From an uncultured Alphaproteobacteria bacterium (GTDB lineage Bacteria > Pseudomonadota > Alphaproteobacteria > Thalassobaculales > Thalassobaculaceae), in NCBI GenBank assembly GCA_938028645.1, contig CALIMD010000157.1:1-33185 (forward strand): a stretch of DNA of 33,185 nucleotides, given 5' to 3'. Both the position numbers and the translations under genes were made by a program. The notes below the pieces were generated by a model that was not told the origin of the DNA, ran no database searches, and was given only the letters and a program-made list of their open reading frames with translations. Positions 1-7,509 of the stretch are shown here, one piece after another; the first letter of the stretch is position 1; each line of letters opens with the position of its first letter.

Positions 1-52
1 ACCAAATATTTAGATATTTTTCAATTATTTCATTTTGGTTAACATTGTAAAA

Positions 53-72
53 TTATCCACAACTCATCCACA
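53..72 (+). other. two tandem DnaA-box-like 9-mers
   Basis: TTATCCACA at 53-61 is a perfect match to the classical DnaA box. TCATCCACA at 64-72 differs from it at one position. They are in the same orientation, 11 bp apart, inside an AT-rich stretch (1-150) with no gene. Tandem boxes of this kind occur at replication origins and at DnaA-controlled promoters. Only 150 bp are visible on this side, so an origin cannot be claimed. Two 9-mers can also occur by chance. Confidence 0.35.
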
Positions 73-150
73 AGAAGATTATTTTGCTAACAAATACAAG
101 CGATTAAACATCATTATCATACAGGCACCAAAACTGGTCCGAAAACATAA

Positions 151-1032
151 TTAAATATGCCCTAGAAATGGGATGATAGCCTTCAGTGTGGCCGTTGGGT
201 TTTCCTCCGGAAGAAAATGCCCACATTGCACCGAATGTCCAGAAACGGGCTGATCACACCAGTCGTTCCAAATGGAGATATTATCTAAATTATTACGGCC
301 CTCCCGTTGTCCCCACAACGTCATCACAGGGCAGCCGATTTTATTTCCCATTTGTTTATCTAGTTTATCGTTCTCCCAATCCGAGGTAGCACCTGCTCGG
401 TAATCCGCACAACAGGAAGCGATAACAGAAGTTTTGGAAAAACAGCGCAGGTACTCGGTCATTGCTGACGTACTGAAGCTATCTTCTATTTTAGCCCACG
501 AGTCTAATGTGTGTCGCAAATATCGCTCCGAGTCCAACCCTATCATATATTCAGGAAGGCCATGTGGCTGCGCCAAAAATTGCCAATGATATCCAGATAT
601 GAAAGCCTGTGCCGTCATTTTTTCCCACATCTCTGATGTTGGGATAATATCTAAAACGACCAATTTTCTGATCCGGTCCGGATGATCCAAAGCAAAACGA
701 TAGGCCACTCTACCGCCTCTATCATGACCAACAACTGAAGCAACCTCGATGGATAGATCATTTAAAACATGCTTAATATCTCTCGCCATCGCTCGCTTGG
801 AATATAATTGATTATCTAGGTCCGGATCAGGGCCGATGCTATCGCCATATCCCCGTAAATCAGGCAAAATAACAGTAAAGTTTTCCATTAAAATTGGTGC
901 CATTTTATGCCAACACACGTGTGTTTGGGGGTATCCATGCAGTAATATTAATGCCTCGCCTTGCCCTCCTATACGCAAATTTATATCAGCGTTTTCTGTT
1001 TTTATTCTTTTTAATTCAAAGCCATCAAACAC
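151..1032 (-). CDS. haloacetate (fluoroacetate) dehalogenase-like alpha/beta hydrolase
   Basis: This is a 293-residue alpha/beta hydrolase. It has an HGYPQ oxyanion segment at 32-36 and the nucleophile elbow GHDRGGR at 102-108. The fluoroacetate dehalogenase active site, as I recall it from the Rhodopseudomonas enzyme, is fully represented: nucleophile Asp104, carboxylate-binding Arg105 and Arg108, Asp128, halide-pocket His149, Trp150 and Tyr211, and base His272. The spacing between these residues is almost unchanged. The expected reaction is hydrolysis of a 2-haloacid such as haloacetate to the hydroxyacid, in the cytoplasm. Translation starts at GTG 1032 with GAGG about ten bases upstream. 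It is the last gene of a minus-strand group, 76 bp after the crotonase gene. The fold and class are secure; the real substrate is not, because relatives include epoxide hydrolases, although those usually have two tyrosines in the lid. Confidence 0.85.
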   Translation of the reverse strand: MFDGFELKRIKTENADINLRIGGQGEALILLHGYPQTHVCWHKMAPILMENFTVILPDLRGYGDSIGPDPDLDNQLYSKRAMARDIKHVLNDLSIEVASVVGHDRGGRVAYRFALDHPDRIRKLVVLDIIPTSEMWEKMTAQAFISGYHWQFLAQPHGLPEYMIGLDSERYLRHTLDSWAKIEDSFSTSAMTEYLRCFSKTSVIASCCADYRAGATSDWENDKLDKQMGNKIGCPVMTLWGQREGRNNLDNISIWNDWCDQPVSGHSVQCGHFLPEENPTATLKAIIPFLGHI

Positions 1033-1108
1033 AAATTTTTACCTCACCCAAAATATTACGATATCTACCCTTGACGGAAGCATAGATGACACCACCTCGC
1101 CCTTTTTA

Positions 1109-1906
1109 CTATTTACCAGAGAATTTCGGTTCACGCTTTTCTAAAAAAGCCTTATATCCCTCTTGGAAATCGGAAGTATCAAAACATTCAAAGCCCTCCA
1201 AAACTTCATCTTCACTCAATTTACCACCTGCGGACAAACCTCGCACAATTCTCTGGGCGAAACGCTTATGCCACCTATTCACCAACGGTGCACCAGCAGA
1301 AATTCGTTCAACCATCGATCTTAACTCAAGATCGAGATCCTTCTCTAGGACTACTTTATTCAATAGCCCTTTATTGTAAGCTTCCTCAGCATTAAAGATC
1401 CGACCTTCAAATAAGATTTCGAGGGCTATTGATTTTCCCACTAGCTCTATCAATCCAGCCATTTCATAGTGGGACATCACTAAACCGAGCCTATTGACGG
1501 GAATACCAAAACGAGAATTGTCGCTGGCAATCCTTAGATCACATACCGCGGCCAATTCCAAAGCCCCTCCAACGCATAACCCTTGAATACGAGCAATGAC
1601 TGGATGCCTACATTCTGCGATAGCCGCCATCGCCTTATGCATTAATTTTCCATACTCTGATGCCTTAGATGAATTCGCGCGCTCCAGCTCAAATTCTTTA
1701 ATATCTGCTCCAGGTCCAAGTGCCTTTTCACCGGCACCTCTTAGTACTATACATCGAACAGTTTCATCCTTATCCAAATCAATAAAAACTTGCCCAAGCC
1801 TCGCCCACATTTCCTTATTAAGAGCATTCAGTTTCTCTGGTCTATTTAAAACCACAGTTGCTAGCCCATCTAAACGCTCGACAAAAACGACACCATCGTG
1901 ACTCAT
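1109..1906 (-). CDS. enoyl-CoA hydratase/isomerase (crotonase) family protein
   Basis: This is a 265-residue single-domain crotonase. GPGADIKEF at about 65-73 and the GLCVGGALELAAVCD segment at about 109-123 supply the two oxyanion-hole regions. The first catalytic glutamate (equivalent to Glu144 of rat hydratase) is present at residue 117. The second (Glu164) is replaced by Val137 in FGIPVN. The protein is therefore probably an isomerase, a CoA-ester hydrolase or another crotonase activity rather than a standard hydratase. I place the start at ATG 1906 because AAGGAA lies six to eleven bases upstream; a further in-frame ATG at 1921 would overlap that site. It lies 29 bp downstream of the methyltransferase-like gene and is probably co-transcribed with it. 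Confidence 0.85.
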   Translation of the reverse strand: MSHDGVVFVERLDGLATVVLNRPEKLNALNKEMWARLGQVFIDLDKDETVRCIVLRGAGEKALGPGADIKEFELERANSSKASEYGKLMHKAMAAIAECRHPVIARIQGLCVGGALELAAVCDLRIASDNSRFGIPVNRLGLVMSHYEMAGLIELVGKSIALEILFEGRIFNAEEAYNKGLLNKVVLEKDLDLELRSMVERISAGAPLVNRWHKRFAQRIVRGLSAGGKLSEDEVLEGFECFDTSDFQEGYKAFLEKREPKFSGK

Positions 1907-1935
1907 ATACGGTTCCTTCAAAATAAGGTTTCTAT

Positions 1936-2727
1936 TTACTTGCTTATTATAGCATCCTTAAGACTTGGGATACCGGCCACTCTGTGTCTCACAGAATAAT
2001 CTAATGATTCTTCGCCCAAAGGAGCTATCTCCCATATCCATGTCTGACTCTGCCAAGGAAATGATACGTCGTTTAAAGCCGAGAACTTTCTTATTATTTT
2101 TCCAGAGGAGTCGAAAATTTCTCTCTCTATGTCAGTGATCAGACAGACGGTACCTGAGAAACTCGAGAGATAATTCAGGTGGCACTCAATCATTGTCATT
2201 GACATCTTTTGAATATCATCCTGGTTGATTTGCAAATGTTCTTCTAGAAACACAGATGGTAATATTGGCAGTTGAGACAAAATATTCAATGAAACAATCA
2301 AATCTGTCTGATCGTCATCCAGAAAACGAGTTGGCGAGCGGATACTCAAATTTCCATTTACAATGTTGTCTAAGCTCTCGGTAACATCATGAACAATCAG
2401 TTTTAAAGATGGGTTTCTCCACGCCATCCATCTAATCGGCAATGAGTGGACCAAGTCCACGAGAACGACTTCCTCGAAATGGGATAATAATTTCTTCAGC
2501 GGCAAATCATAACCAAGACCCGCCCCAAAAACTACAACCCGCCTGTTACCCACGGATTTGTCGATTGCTTTTTCTATATTTCTTTTACTTTCCGACAAAT
2601 GGTTTAACCATTTGTTTTTACAACGGCCATAACGGCTAATTATAGAAATATTTTCTTTTAAAAAACCCAAACGACGCGCCGTCGGGGGACATGGGGTAAT
2701 AGAAAAAAATATAGCCTCTAATAACAT
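1936..2727 (-). CDS. methyltransferase-like protein of unknown function
   Basis: This 263-residue protein is not one I recognise by name. Its middle carries a Rossmann-type nucleotide-binding start, VVVFGAGLGYD at 64-74, followed at 87-94 by a strand ending in an acidic residue (VVLVDLVH). This is the usual layout of motif I and motif II in class I SAM-dependent methyltransferases. Before it comes a basic segment, RYGRCKNKWLNH at 32-43. There is no signal peptide and no clear membrane segment. It is the first gene of the minus-strand group and faces the TPP riboswitch operon across 240 bp. No substrate can be inferred. Methyltransferase is a fold-level guess; the catalytic residues are not diagnostic. 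Confidence 0.6.
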   Translation of the reverse strand: MLLEAIFFSITPCPPTARRLGFLKENISIISRYGRCKNKWLNHLSESKRNIEKAIDKSVGNRRVVVFGAGLGYDLPLKKLLSHFEEVVLVDLVHSLPIRWMAWRNPSLKLIVHDVTESLDNIVNGNLSIRSPTRFLDDDQTDLIVSLNILSQLPILPSVFLEEHLQINQDDIQKMSMTMIECHLNYLSSFSGTVCLITDIEREIFDSSGKIIRKFSALNDVSFPWQSQTWIWEIAPLGEESLDYSVRHRVAGIPSLKDAIISK

Positions 2728-2754
2728 TGTCTTCCAATCCAGTTTCCCTGCATG

Positions 2755-2786
2755 TTGACATTATCGCAAATACAAAGCACTTTAAA
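2755..2786 (+). promoter_or_regulatory. possible promoter for the TPP-riboswitch operon
   Basis: A perfect TTGACA stands at 2755-2760 and a TTTAAA at 2781-2786. The 20-base spacer is longer than ideal and the -10 match is weak. Transcription from here would begin around 2792, just ahead of the aptamer at 2794, which is the right place for a riboswitch leader. The assignment is by position and pattern only. Confidence 0.4.
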
Positions 2787-2793
2787 CGTCACT

Positions 2794-2882
2794 GATGCTG
2801 GGGTGTTCTTTTCGTTTTTCGAAAAGTTCTGAGATCATACCCATGGAACCTGAACCGGTTAACCCCGGCGTAGGAAGTCGTC
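2794..2882 (+). ncRNA. TPP riboswitch (THI-box) aptamer
   Basis: All conserved parts of the TPP aptamer are present in order. P1 is GATGCT (2794-2799) against AGTCGTC (2876-2882) with one bulged base. P2 is GGGT (2801-2804) with ACCC (2839-2842). P3 is a perfect seven-pair hairpin, CTTTTCG (2808-2814) with CGAAAAG (2820-2826). The pyrimidine-sensing CTGAGA is at 2829-2834. P4/P5 starts with GAACCTGA (2846-2853), has the CCGG/CCGG stem (2855-2858 with 2865-2868), and ends with CGTAGGAA (2869-2876). The RNA should bind thiamin pyrophosphate and lower expression of the genes downstream. It sits 86 bases ahead of the substrate-binding protein gene on the same strand. Confidence 0.93.
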
Positions 2883-2902
2883 CGTATCCAGCCTCAGACG
2901 AC
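2877..2902 (+). promoter_or_regulatory. probable riboswitch expression platform (alternative stem)
   Basis: GTCGTC at 2877-2882 is the 3' strand of aptamer helix P1. It is also perfectly complementary to GACGAC at 2897-2902. The two pairings exclude each other, so ligand-stabilised P1 would release GACGAC and the downstream leader. No T-run follows, so control of translation is more likely than termination. The Shine-Dalgarno GGGGG lies at 2958-2962. This is a structural inference by eye, without energy calculation. Confidence 0.45.
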
Positions 2903-2968
2903 AAGTTGTAAACGCTGTATCTTTGTTGACGATTGATCCAGCAAAATTGAGATAGTTGGGGGAACCAT

Positions 2969-4099
2969 ATGATTAAACTAACGAAGTTATTAACAATTTT
3001 TACTATGATAGTCCTTTTCCCAATTTCGGCAGAAACGAAAGAAACATATATTCCAATTCTTGTTCCTATAACAGGATTTCTATCTCTGGAGGGAACCGCG
3101 CAACGCAATGGAGCGATTCAAGCGCTAGATGAGGCTTCCAGCAGTCTAAAAATAAAATATGAAGTCTCGGATACATCCACATCCCCAGAGATCGCCGTAA
3201 CCGCCCTCCAAAGAGCATTGAGTCGGGGAAAGCCGGTGGCAATCGCAGCTCCCATATTCGGAACGCAAATGCTTGCAATGCTTCCAATTGCAAAAAGAGC
3301 AGGGGTTCCGCTTATAACAGTATCAGGTACTGCAAAACTTACGGAACTTGACAACCCGTTTATCTTTCGGTTTTTCCCCGGCGATGCTGTAGTTAAAGTT
3401 GCACACGCTCGATATGTTACTGAAGTTTTGAGAGCAAAGCGTCCAGCTCTCTTATATCAGACTACGGCTTATGGTCAGAGCGGTTACTCCCATTTGTCAA
3501 AGGCTTTAAGAAAAGCTGGAGTGCCACTAGTTTTTGAAGAAGCACTCGCTCCTTCTGTCAAAGATATGCTACCCGCATTAACCAAACTTAGAGCCGCTAA
3601 ACCCGATGTAATCTTATTACACCTACATTCGACACCAACTGCACTTGTCATTCGCCAAGCGCGTAATAGTGGTATTGAATTGCCAATTGTAGCTGGCTCA
3701 GCAATGCATCAACCATCCACAGCAAAACTTTTGAAAAACCATCAGTTGAGAGGCGTCTGTGCTGAAACCGCAGCATCTCCAATCTCGGAAACCCATCCCG
3801 AATTGATCCAATTTACCACCGAGTATAAAAAACGTTTTCAAACGCTGCCCGACGCTTTCGCACTGGCCCAGTATGATGGAATGAATATGGTTATTACAGC
3901 TTTAAGAAGTGGCGCAAAAACAGCTATGGATATTCGAAATTGGTTAGCCACAAATACGTTTAATGGTCTTGCGATGAAATATAAATCAGATGGCAAGGGA
4001 AACATGGGACATGACGCAACTATCGTGTGTTACGATGGGAAGACTAAAACACCGAAAATTACCAAGAAATATTTAAATGTCGACGGTACATTTAATTGA
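2969..4099 (+). CDS. Liv-type ABC transporter substrate-binding protein, TPP-riboswitch controlled
   Basis: This 376-residue periplasmic binding protein belongs to the leucine/amide-binding (Peripla_BP_6) group. An N-terminal signal peptide with likely cleavage after Ala21 is followed by the two-lobe domain. ILVPITGFLSLEG near 30-42 corresponds to the ligand-loop region that often reads PLTG. A strong Shine-Dalgarno GGGGG precedes ATG 2969. It heads a run SBP-LivH-LivM/LivG-LivF with 15 bp to the next gene. The TPP aptamer immediately upstream suggests that the ligand is thiamin, a pyrimidine or thiazole precursor, or a breakdown product, rather than a branched-chain amino acid. Ligand residues cannot be read from sequence alone. 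Family placement is secure; substrate is inference from regulation. Confidence 0.88.
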   Translation: MIKLTKLLTIFTMIVLFPISAETKETYIPILVPITGFLSLEGTAQRNGAIQALDEASSSLKIKYEVSDTSTSPEIAVTALQRALSRGKPVAIAAPIFGTQMLAMLPIAKRAGVPLITVSGTAKLTELDNPFIFRFFPGDAVVKVAHARYVTEVLRAKRPALLYQTTAYGQSGYSHLSKALRKAGVPLVFEEALAPSVKDMLPALTKLRAAKPDVILLHLHSTPTALVIRQARNSGIELPIVAGSAMHQPSTAKLLKNHQLRGVCAETAASPISETHPELIQFTTEYKKRFQTLPDAFALAQYDGMNMVITALRSGAKTAMDIRNWLATNTFNGLAMKYKSDGKGNMGHDATIVCYDGKTKTPKITKKYLNVDGTFN

Positions 4100-4114
4100 T
4101 GAACTAAAGAACGA

Positions 4115-5017
4115 ATGTTAGATATCAGCCTTCAAATCATCCTCAATGGAATTTCCCTCGGCTGTGCTTATGCTTTGATCACTCTAGGGTTTGTTTTAGT
4201 CATTAATGCAATAGGAGCTGTAAACTTCGCGCAGGGCGATTTCGTAATGGCGGGTGGCTTCCTAACAGTTGTATTAGCCGAATTTATGGTCGCTGATAAT
4301 TTTAATCCTATTAGAGCATCCGGCTTGATTATATTGCCACTCGTTCTGATAAGCATGGCATGTTTTGGCTTTTTGTTTTCGTTGATCGCCTATAAACCTC
4401 TTAAAAACCGTCCTCCTGTGACAGTCTTCATTAGCACAATCGCTATGGGTTTAATTATCCAACACAGCATAAATGCTGGCTTCGGTCCTGAACCTCAAAT
4501 TGGCCCAGCTTTAATCAGTTCAGGAACGATAACTATTGGGACACTGACGATCTCAAAACAGCAAATATCTATCATCCTTTCTGCAAGTTTTTTGATTCTA
4601 TGTGTCGGTTTTTTAATGAATAAAACCCAACTTGGACGAAAATTAAGAGCCGCATCCCAAGATTCAGAAATGGCAGAATCAATCGGCATTAATGGACCGC
4701 AATGTATTTCTATTACATTTAGCCTAGCAATCGCACTCGCTGGCGCTGCTGGCCTTTTGCTTTCCAATCAATTTTTTGTAACCACAAGTGACGGCGGACT
4801 ATATATGCTAAAAGCGTATATAGCCGTTACTCTAGGTGGTTGGGGAAGGCTTGATGGGGCAGTTATTGCAGCATTAGCCGTAGGGTTATTTGAAGTTATT
4901 ATGGCGACATTAGTCTCTTATGTTGTTGCTGAAGCTCTCCTTTTTGCTGCCCTTTTATTAGTTCTTTTATTTCGCCCGTCAGGTTTATTTGCGGAAGCAA
5001 TTCAAAGGAGAACCTGA
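4115..5017 (+). CDS. Liv-type ABC transporter permease (LivH family)
   Basis: This 300-residue integral membrane protein has about eight hydrophobic segments. Features typical of LivH permeases are the N-terminal ILNGISLGCAYALITLGF, the AVNFAQGDF segment near 34-42, and AYIAVTLGGWGRLDGAVIAA near 234-253. It forms one half of the membrane channel, with the LivM part of the next protein as partner. Its stop codon overlaps the next start (TGATG at 5015-5019), and AAAGGAG lies just before that junction, so translation is probably coupled. Expected regulation is by the upstream TPP riboswitch. Confidence 0.92.
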   Translation: MLDISLQIILNGISLGCAYALITLGFVLVINAIGAVNFAQGDFVMAGGFLTVVLAEFMVADNFNPIRASGLIILPLVLISMACFGFLFSLIAYKPLKNRPPVTVFISTIAMGLIIQHSINAGFGPEPQIGPALISSGTITIGTLTISKQQISIILSASFLILCVGFLMNKTQLGRKLRAASQDSEMAESIGINGPQCISITFSLAIALAGAAGLLLSNQFFVTTSDGGLYMLKAYIAVTLGGWGRLDGAVIAALAVGLFEVIMATLVSYVVAEALLFAALLLVLLFRPSGLFAEAIQRRT

Positions 5018-6729
5018 TGTCTTCGCTATATTCGAGAGACTTTATTGTTACGTTAATAATTATGCTAATTCCGTTATGCTTAGCATTAAATACTGATTCG
5101 TATGGCCAGCGTATCATGACATTATCTGGAATATATGCGATTGCTGCCATGGGCTATCATCTCATTTTTGGTCGTCTGGGCGCTTTATCCCTGGCACAAG
5201 GATGTTTTTTTGGGTTAGGGGCTTATTCGGCCGGCTTAATAGGAGTTCATTTTGGTTTAAGTTTTTTAACTTGCCTATTATTTGCGGTCATATTTACAGC
5301 TCTGGTATCCTTAATCATAGCACTTCCTGTATTACGATTAGAGTCACATTATTTTGCCTTGGCAACCCTTGGAATTGCCCAGGTTGCTCTATTAATCGCT
5401 ATAAATTGGACAGAGGTTACAGGGGGAGCAAATGGAACATATGGCATCCCGCAATTAGATTTATTTGGCGTGGAGCTATCGTCCTCTAGCGATGTTCTTA
5501 TATTTGTTTGGGTTATTTTGGTCATCATCGTGAGTTTAACTTTTTGGATAATGCGAGCTCCATTCAATTATCAAGTAACCCTGTTAAAAGATACTCCAGA
5601 AGTTGCAGCCTCATCAGGCATAGACATCGGCAGATGGCGCTTAACTTTCTTTATAATGAGTGCCATTTTTGGGGCGATAGCGGGAGCACTTCAAGCCTAT
5701 ACGATTGGTGTGGTCTCCCCTGCTACTTTGGAATTTCAAGTAATGGTAAGTATCCTTGCTATGACTGTGATCGGAGGGAAAAATCATCCCGCGGGCGCTG
5801 TGATTGGGGCAATATTACTCACCCATCTTCCAGAATGGTTTCGCTTCTTAGAGACGCATTATTTAATTGCCTATGGGGCGGCTCTTCTTTGTACTATCAT
5901 TGTCGCCCCAAGTGGAATTTTTGGTCTTTTTGAAAAATTTATAATTAGGAATCCGGGCTATGATGTGAAAAGCCTACCATCCAAAGAAAATAAGGCTGTC
6001 TCTGACACAAACAGCACCTCATTAGAAATACAAGGCCTCTCAAAAACATACGGGGGGATTAAGGCTTTAAAAAATTTAAATATGACCTTAACGAGCTATC
6101 AAATTGTTGGCCTAGTCGGTCCGAATGGGTCAGGAAAATCAACACTAATAAATATTATTTCAGGTTTACAACGCCAAGACGAAGGAACTATTGAACTCGA
6201 TGGTTCTTTTATAGAAAACACTGCCTCTTACAAACGATCGAATAGAGGGATAGCGCGAACATATCAAACGTCTTTACGTTCCTCAGATCTTAACGTTTAT
6301 CAGGCTATTTTAGCTTGTTCATCAAACCAACATAATCTCAAACATCGACATAACCAAACACATGCGATTTTAAGAAATTCTCGATTAATCTCCAAGACTG
6401 AAAGTATGGTAGGTGACTTGTCCACCGCAGACGCCCGAGAACTGGATCTGTGTATGGCGTTAGCAACAGAACCAAAAATATTACTATTGGACGAACCCGC
6501 CGCCGGTTTATCATCCGCAGAACAACAGTTTTTGAGCACTAAAATCCGTCACCTAGCTCAATCGGGAATATCAATCCTGATTGTGGATCATTCTATGGAT
6601 TTTTTACTACCCGTAGTTGATCGTTTAATATGCCTTGATCAAGGTTCAGTGGTAGCAGAAGGAGTACCGGCAAAAGTTTTAGCCGATCCTAAAGCCTTAA
6701 AATTATATTTTGGAAACGCCCGTTCATGA
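5017..6729 (+). CDS. fused LivM permease - LivG ATPase of the same ABC importer
   Basis: This 570-residue two-domain protein has residues 1 to about 315 as a LivM permease: FGRLGALSLAQGCFFGLGAY at 51-70 and VSILAMTVIGGKNHPAGAVIGA at 244-265. Residues about 335-570 are a LivG-type ATPase. The ATPase has Walker A GPNGSGKST (368-376), Q-loop Gln417, Walker B ILLLDEP (488-494) and H-loop His525. The ABC signature is unusual: LSTAD (468-472) in place of LSGGQ, with the key glycine replaced by alanine. The helical insert that usually makes LivG longer is reduced. LivM-LivG fusions are known in proteobacteria. The gene overlaps livF by four bases (ATGA). Confidence 0.92.
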   Translation: MSSLYSRDFIVTLIIMLIPLCLALNTDSYGQRIMTLSGIYAIAAMGYHLIFGRLGALSLAQGCFFGLGAYSAGLIGVHFGLSFLTCLLFAVIFTALVSLIIALPVLRLESHYFALATLGIAQVALLIAINWTEVTGGANGTYGIPQLDLFGVELSSSSDVLIFVWVILVIIVSLTFWIMRAPFNYQVTLLKDTPEVAASSGIDIGRWRLTFFIMSAIFGAIAGALQAYTIGVVSPATLEFQVMVSILAMTVIGGKNHPAGAVIGAILLTHLPEWFRFLETHYLIAYGAALLCTIIVAPSGIFGLFEKFIIRNPGYDVKSLPSKENKAVSDTNSTSLEIQGLSKTYGGIKALKNLNMTLTSYQIVGLVGPNGSGKSTLINIISGLQRQDEGTIELDGSFIENTASYKRSNRGIARTYQTSLRSSDLNVYQAILACSSNQHNLKHRHNQTHAILRNSRLISKTESMVGDLSTADARELDLCMALATEPKILLLDEPAAGLSSAEQQFLSTKIRHLAQSGISILIVDHSMDFLLPVVDRLICLDQGSVVAEGVPAKVLADPKALKLYFGNARS

Positions 6730-7454
6730 ATAACGCTACCCTAATCATAAGCAATCTCAATGCGAGTCATAAACGTGAACAAACCATCCGGGACATCGAA
6801 ATTACGCTAAAAGAGCATCAGTCTATGGTAATCTTTGGAGCCACTGGGGCAGGAAAAACGAGCCTATTGAGAGCTATAATGGGTTTAGATAAAATCTCTT
6901 CTGGAACCATTCAATTGAATGGACAGAACTTTCACACTATGAGCACACGACAGCGAGCGCATTTGGGAATTGGTTATTGTCCAGAGGGGCGACGCTTATT
7001 TCCAGGATTAACCGTTTGGGAAACCTTAGCAGTTACTTTCAATGGAAAAAAAGCAGAAAGAGATCGGCGCATTGATGAAATCTTTCACCTTCTGCCCGCC
7101 CTAAAAATTAAAAAAGGCGACAGGGCATGGTCTTTATCCGGAGGACAACAGCAGATGCTCGCAATTGCTAGAGCTACTATCAACAAGCCTAAACTAATCT
7201 TACTAGACGAACCAACACTAGGTTTATCACCTATAATGATAGATGAAATCATGGAAATTATAGGTTCCATAAAAGATAATGGCGCCACCATCCTCATGGC
7301 TGAACAGAAAATAGAGCCCAGTCTTTCAATAGGAGATTTAGTTGTCGTTTTATCCAGAGGAGAGATAATATACAAAGGACTGGGTGATGATATTGACCCC
7401 GATCAAATCGCTAGTATGGTAATGACCGGCAGCTTTGAACCTATACATAACTGA
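6726..7454 (+). CDS. LivF-type ABC transporter ATP-binding protein
   Basis: This 242-residue ATPase has all catalytic motifs: Walker A GATGAGKTS (38-46), signature LSGGQ (137-141), Walker B LILLDEP (157-163), and the LivF-style AEQ (192-194) where other ABC proteins carry the H-loop histidine. It pairs with the LivG domain of the preceding fusion. Because each ATP site combines Walker A of one subunit with the signature of the other, the site using this protein's Walker A faces the degenerate LSTAD of its partner. The start overlaps the preceding stop (ATGA). There is 55 bp to pyrE and no terminator between them. Confidence 0.93.
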   Translation: MNNATLIISNLNASHKREQTIRDIEITLKEHQSMVIFGATGAGKTSLLRAIMGLDKISSGTIQLNGQNFHTMSTRQRAHLGIGYCPEGRRLFPGLTVWETLAVTFNGKKAERDRRIDEIFHLLPALKIKKGDRAWSLSGGQQQMLAIARATINKPKLILLDEPTLGLSPIMIDEIMEIIGSIKDNGATILMAEQKIEPSLSIGDLVVVLSRGEIIYKGLGDDIDPDQIASMVMTGSFEPIHN

Positions 7455-7509
7455 AGAATTCGCATTTACTTTTCACACTCTCCAATAAAACTTAAACTGA
7501 GGATCTAGA

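Noticed and set aside
2782..3108. Minus-strand open frame across the riboswitch and start of the binding-protein gene
   Set aside because: It is antisense to a structured RNA and a clear gene, and its translation has no recognisable feature.
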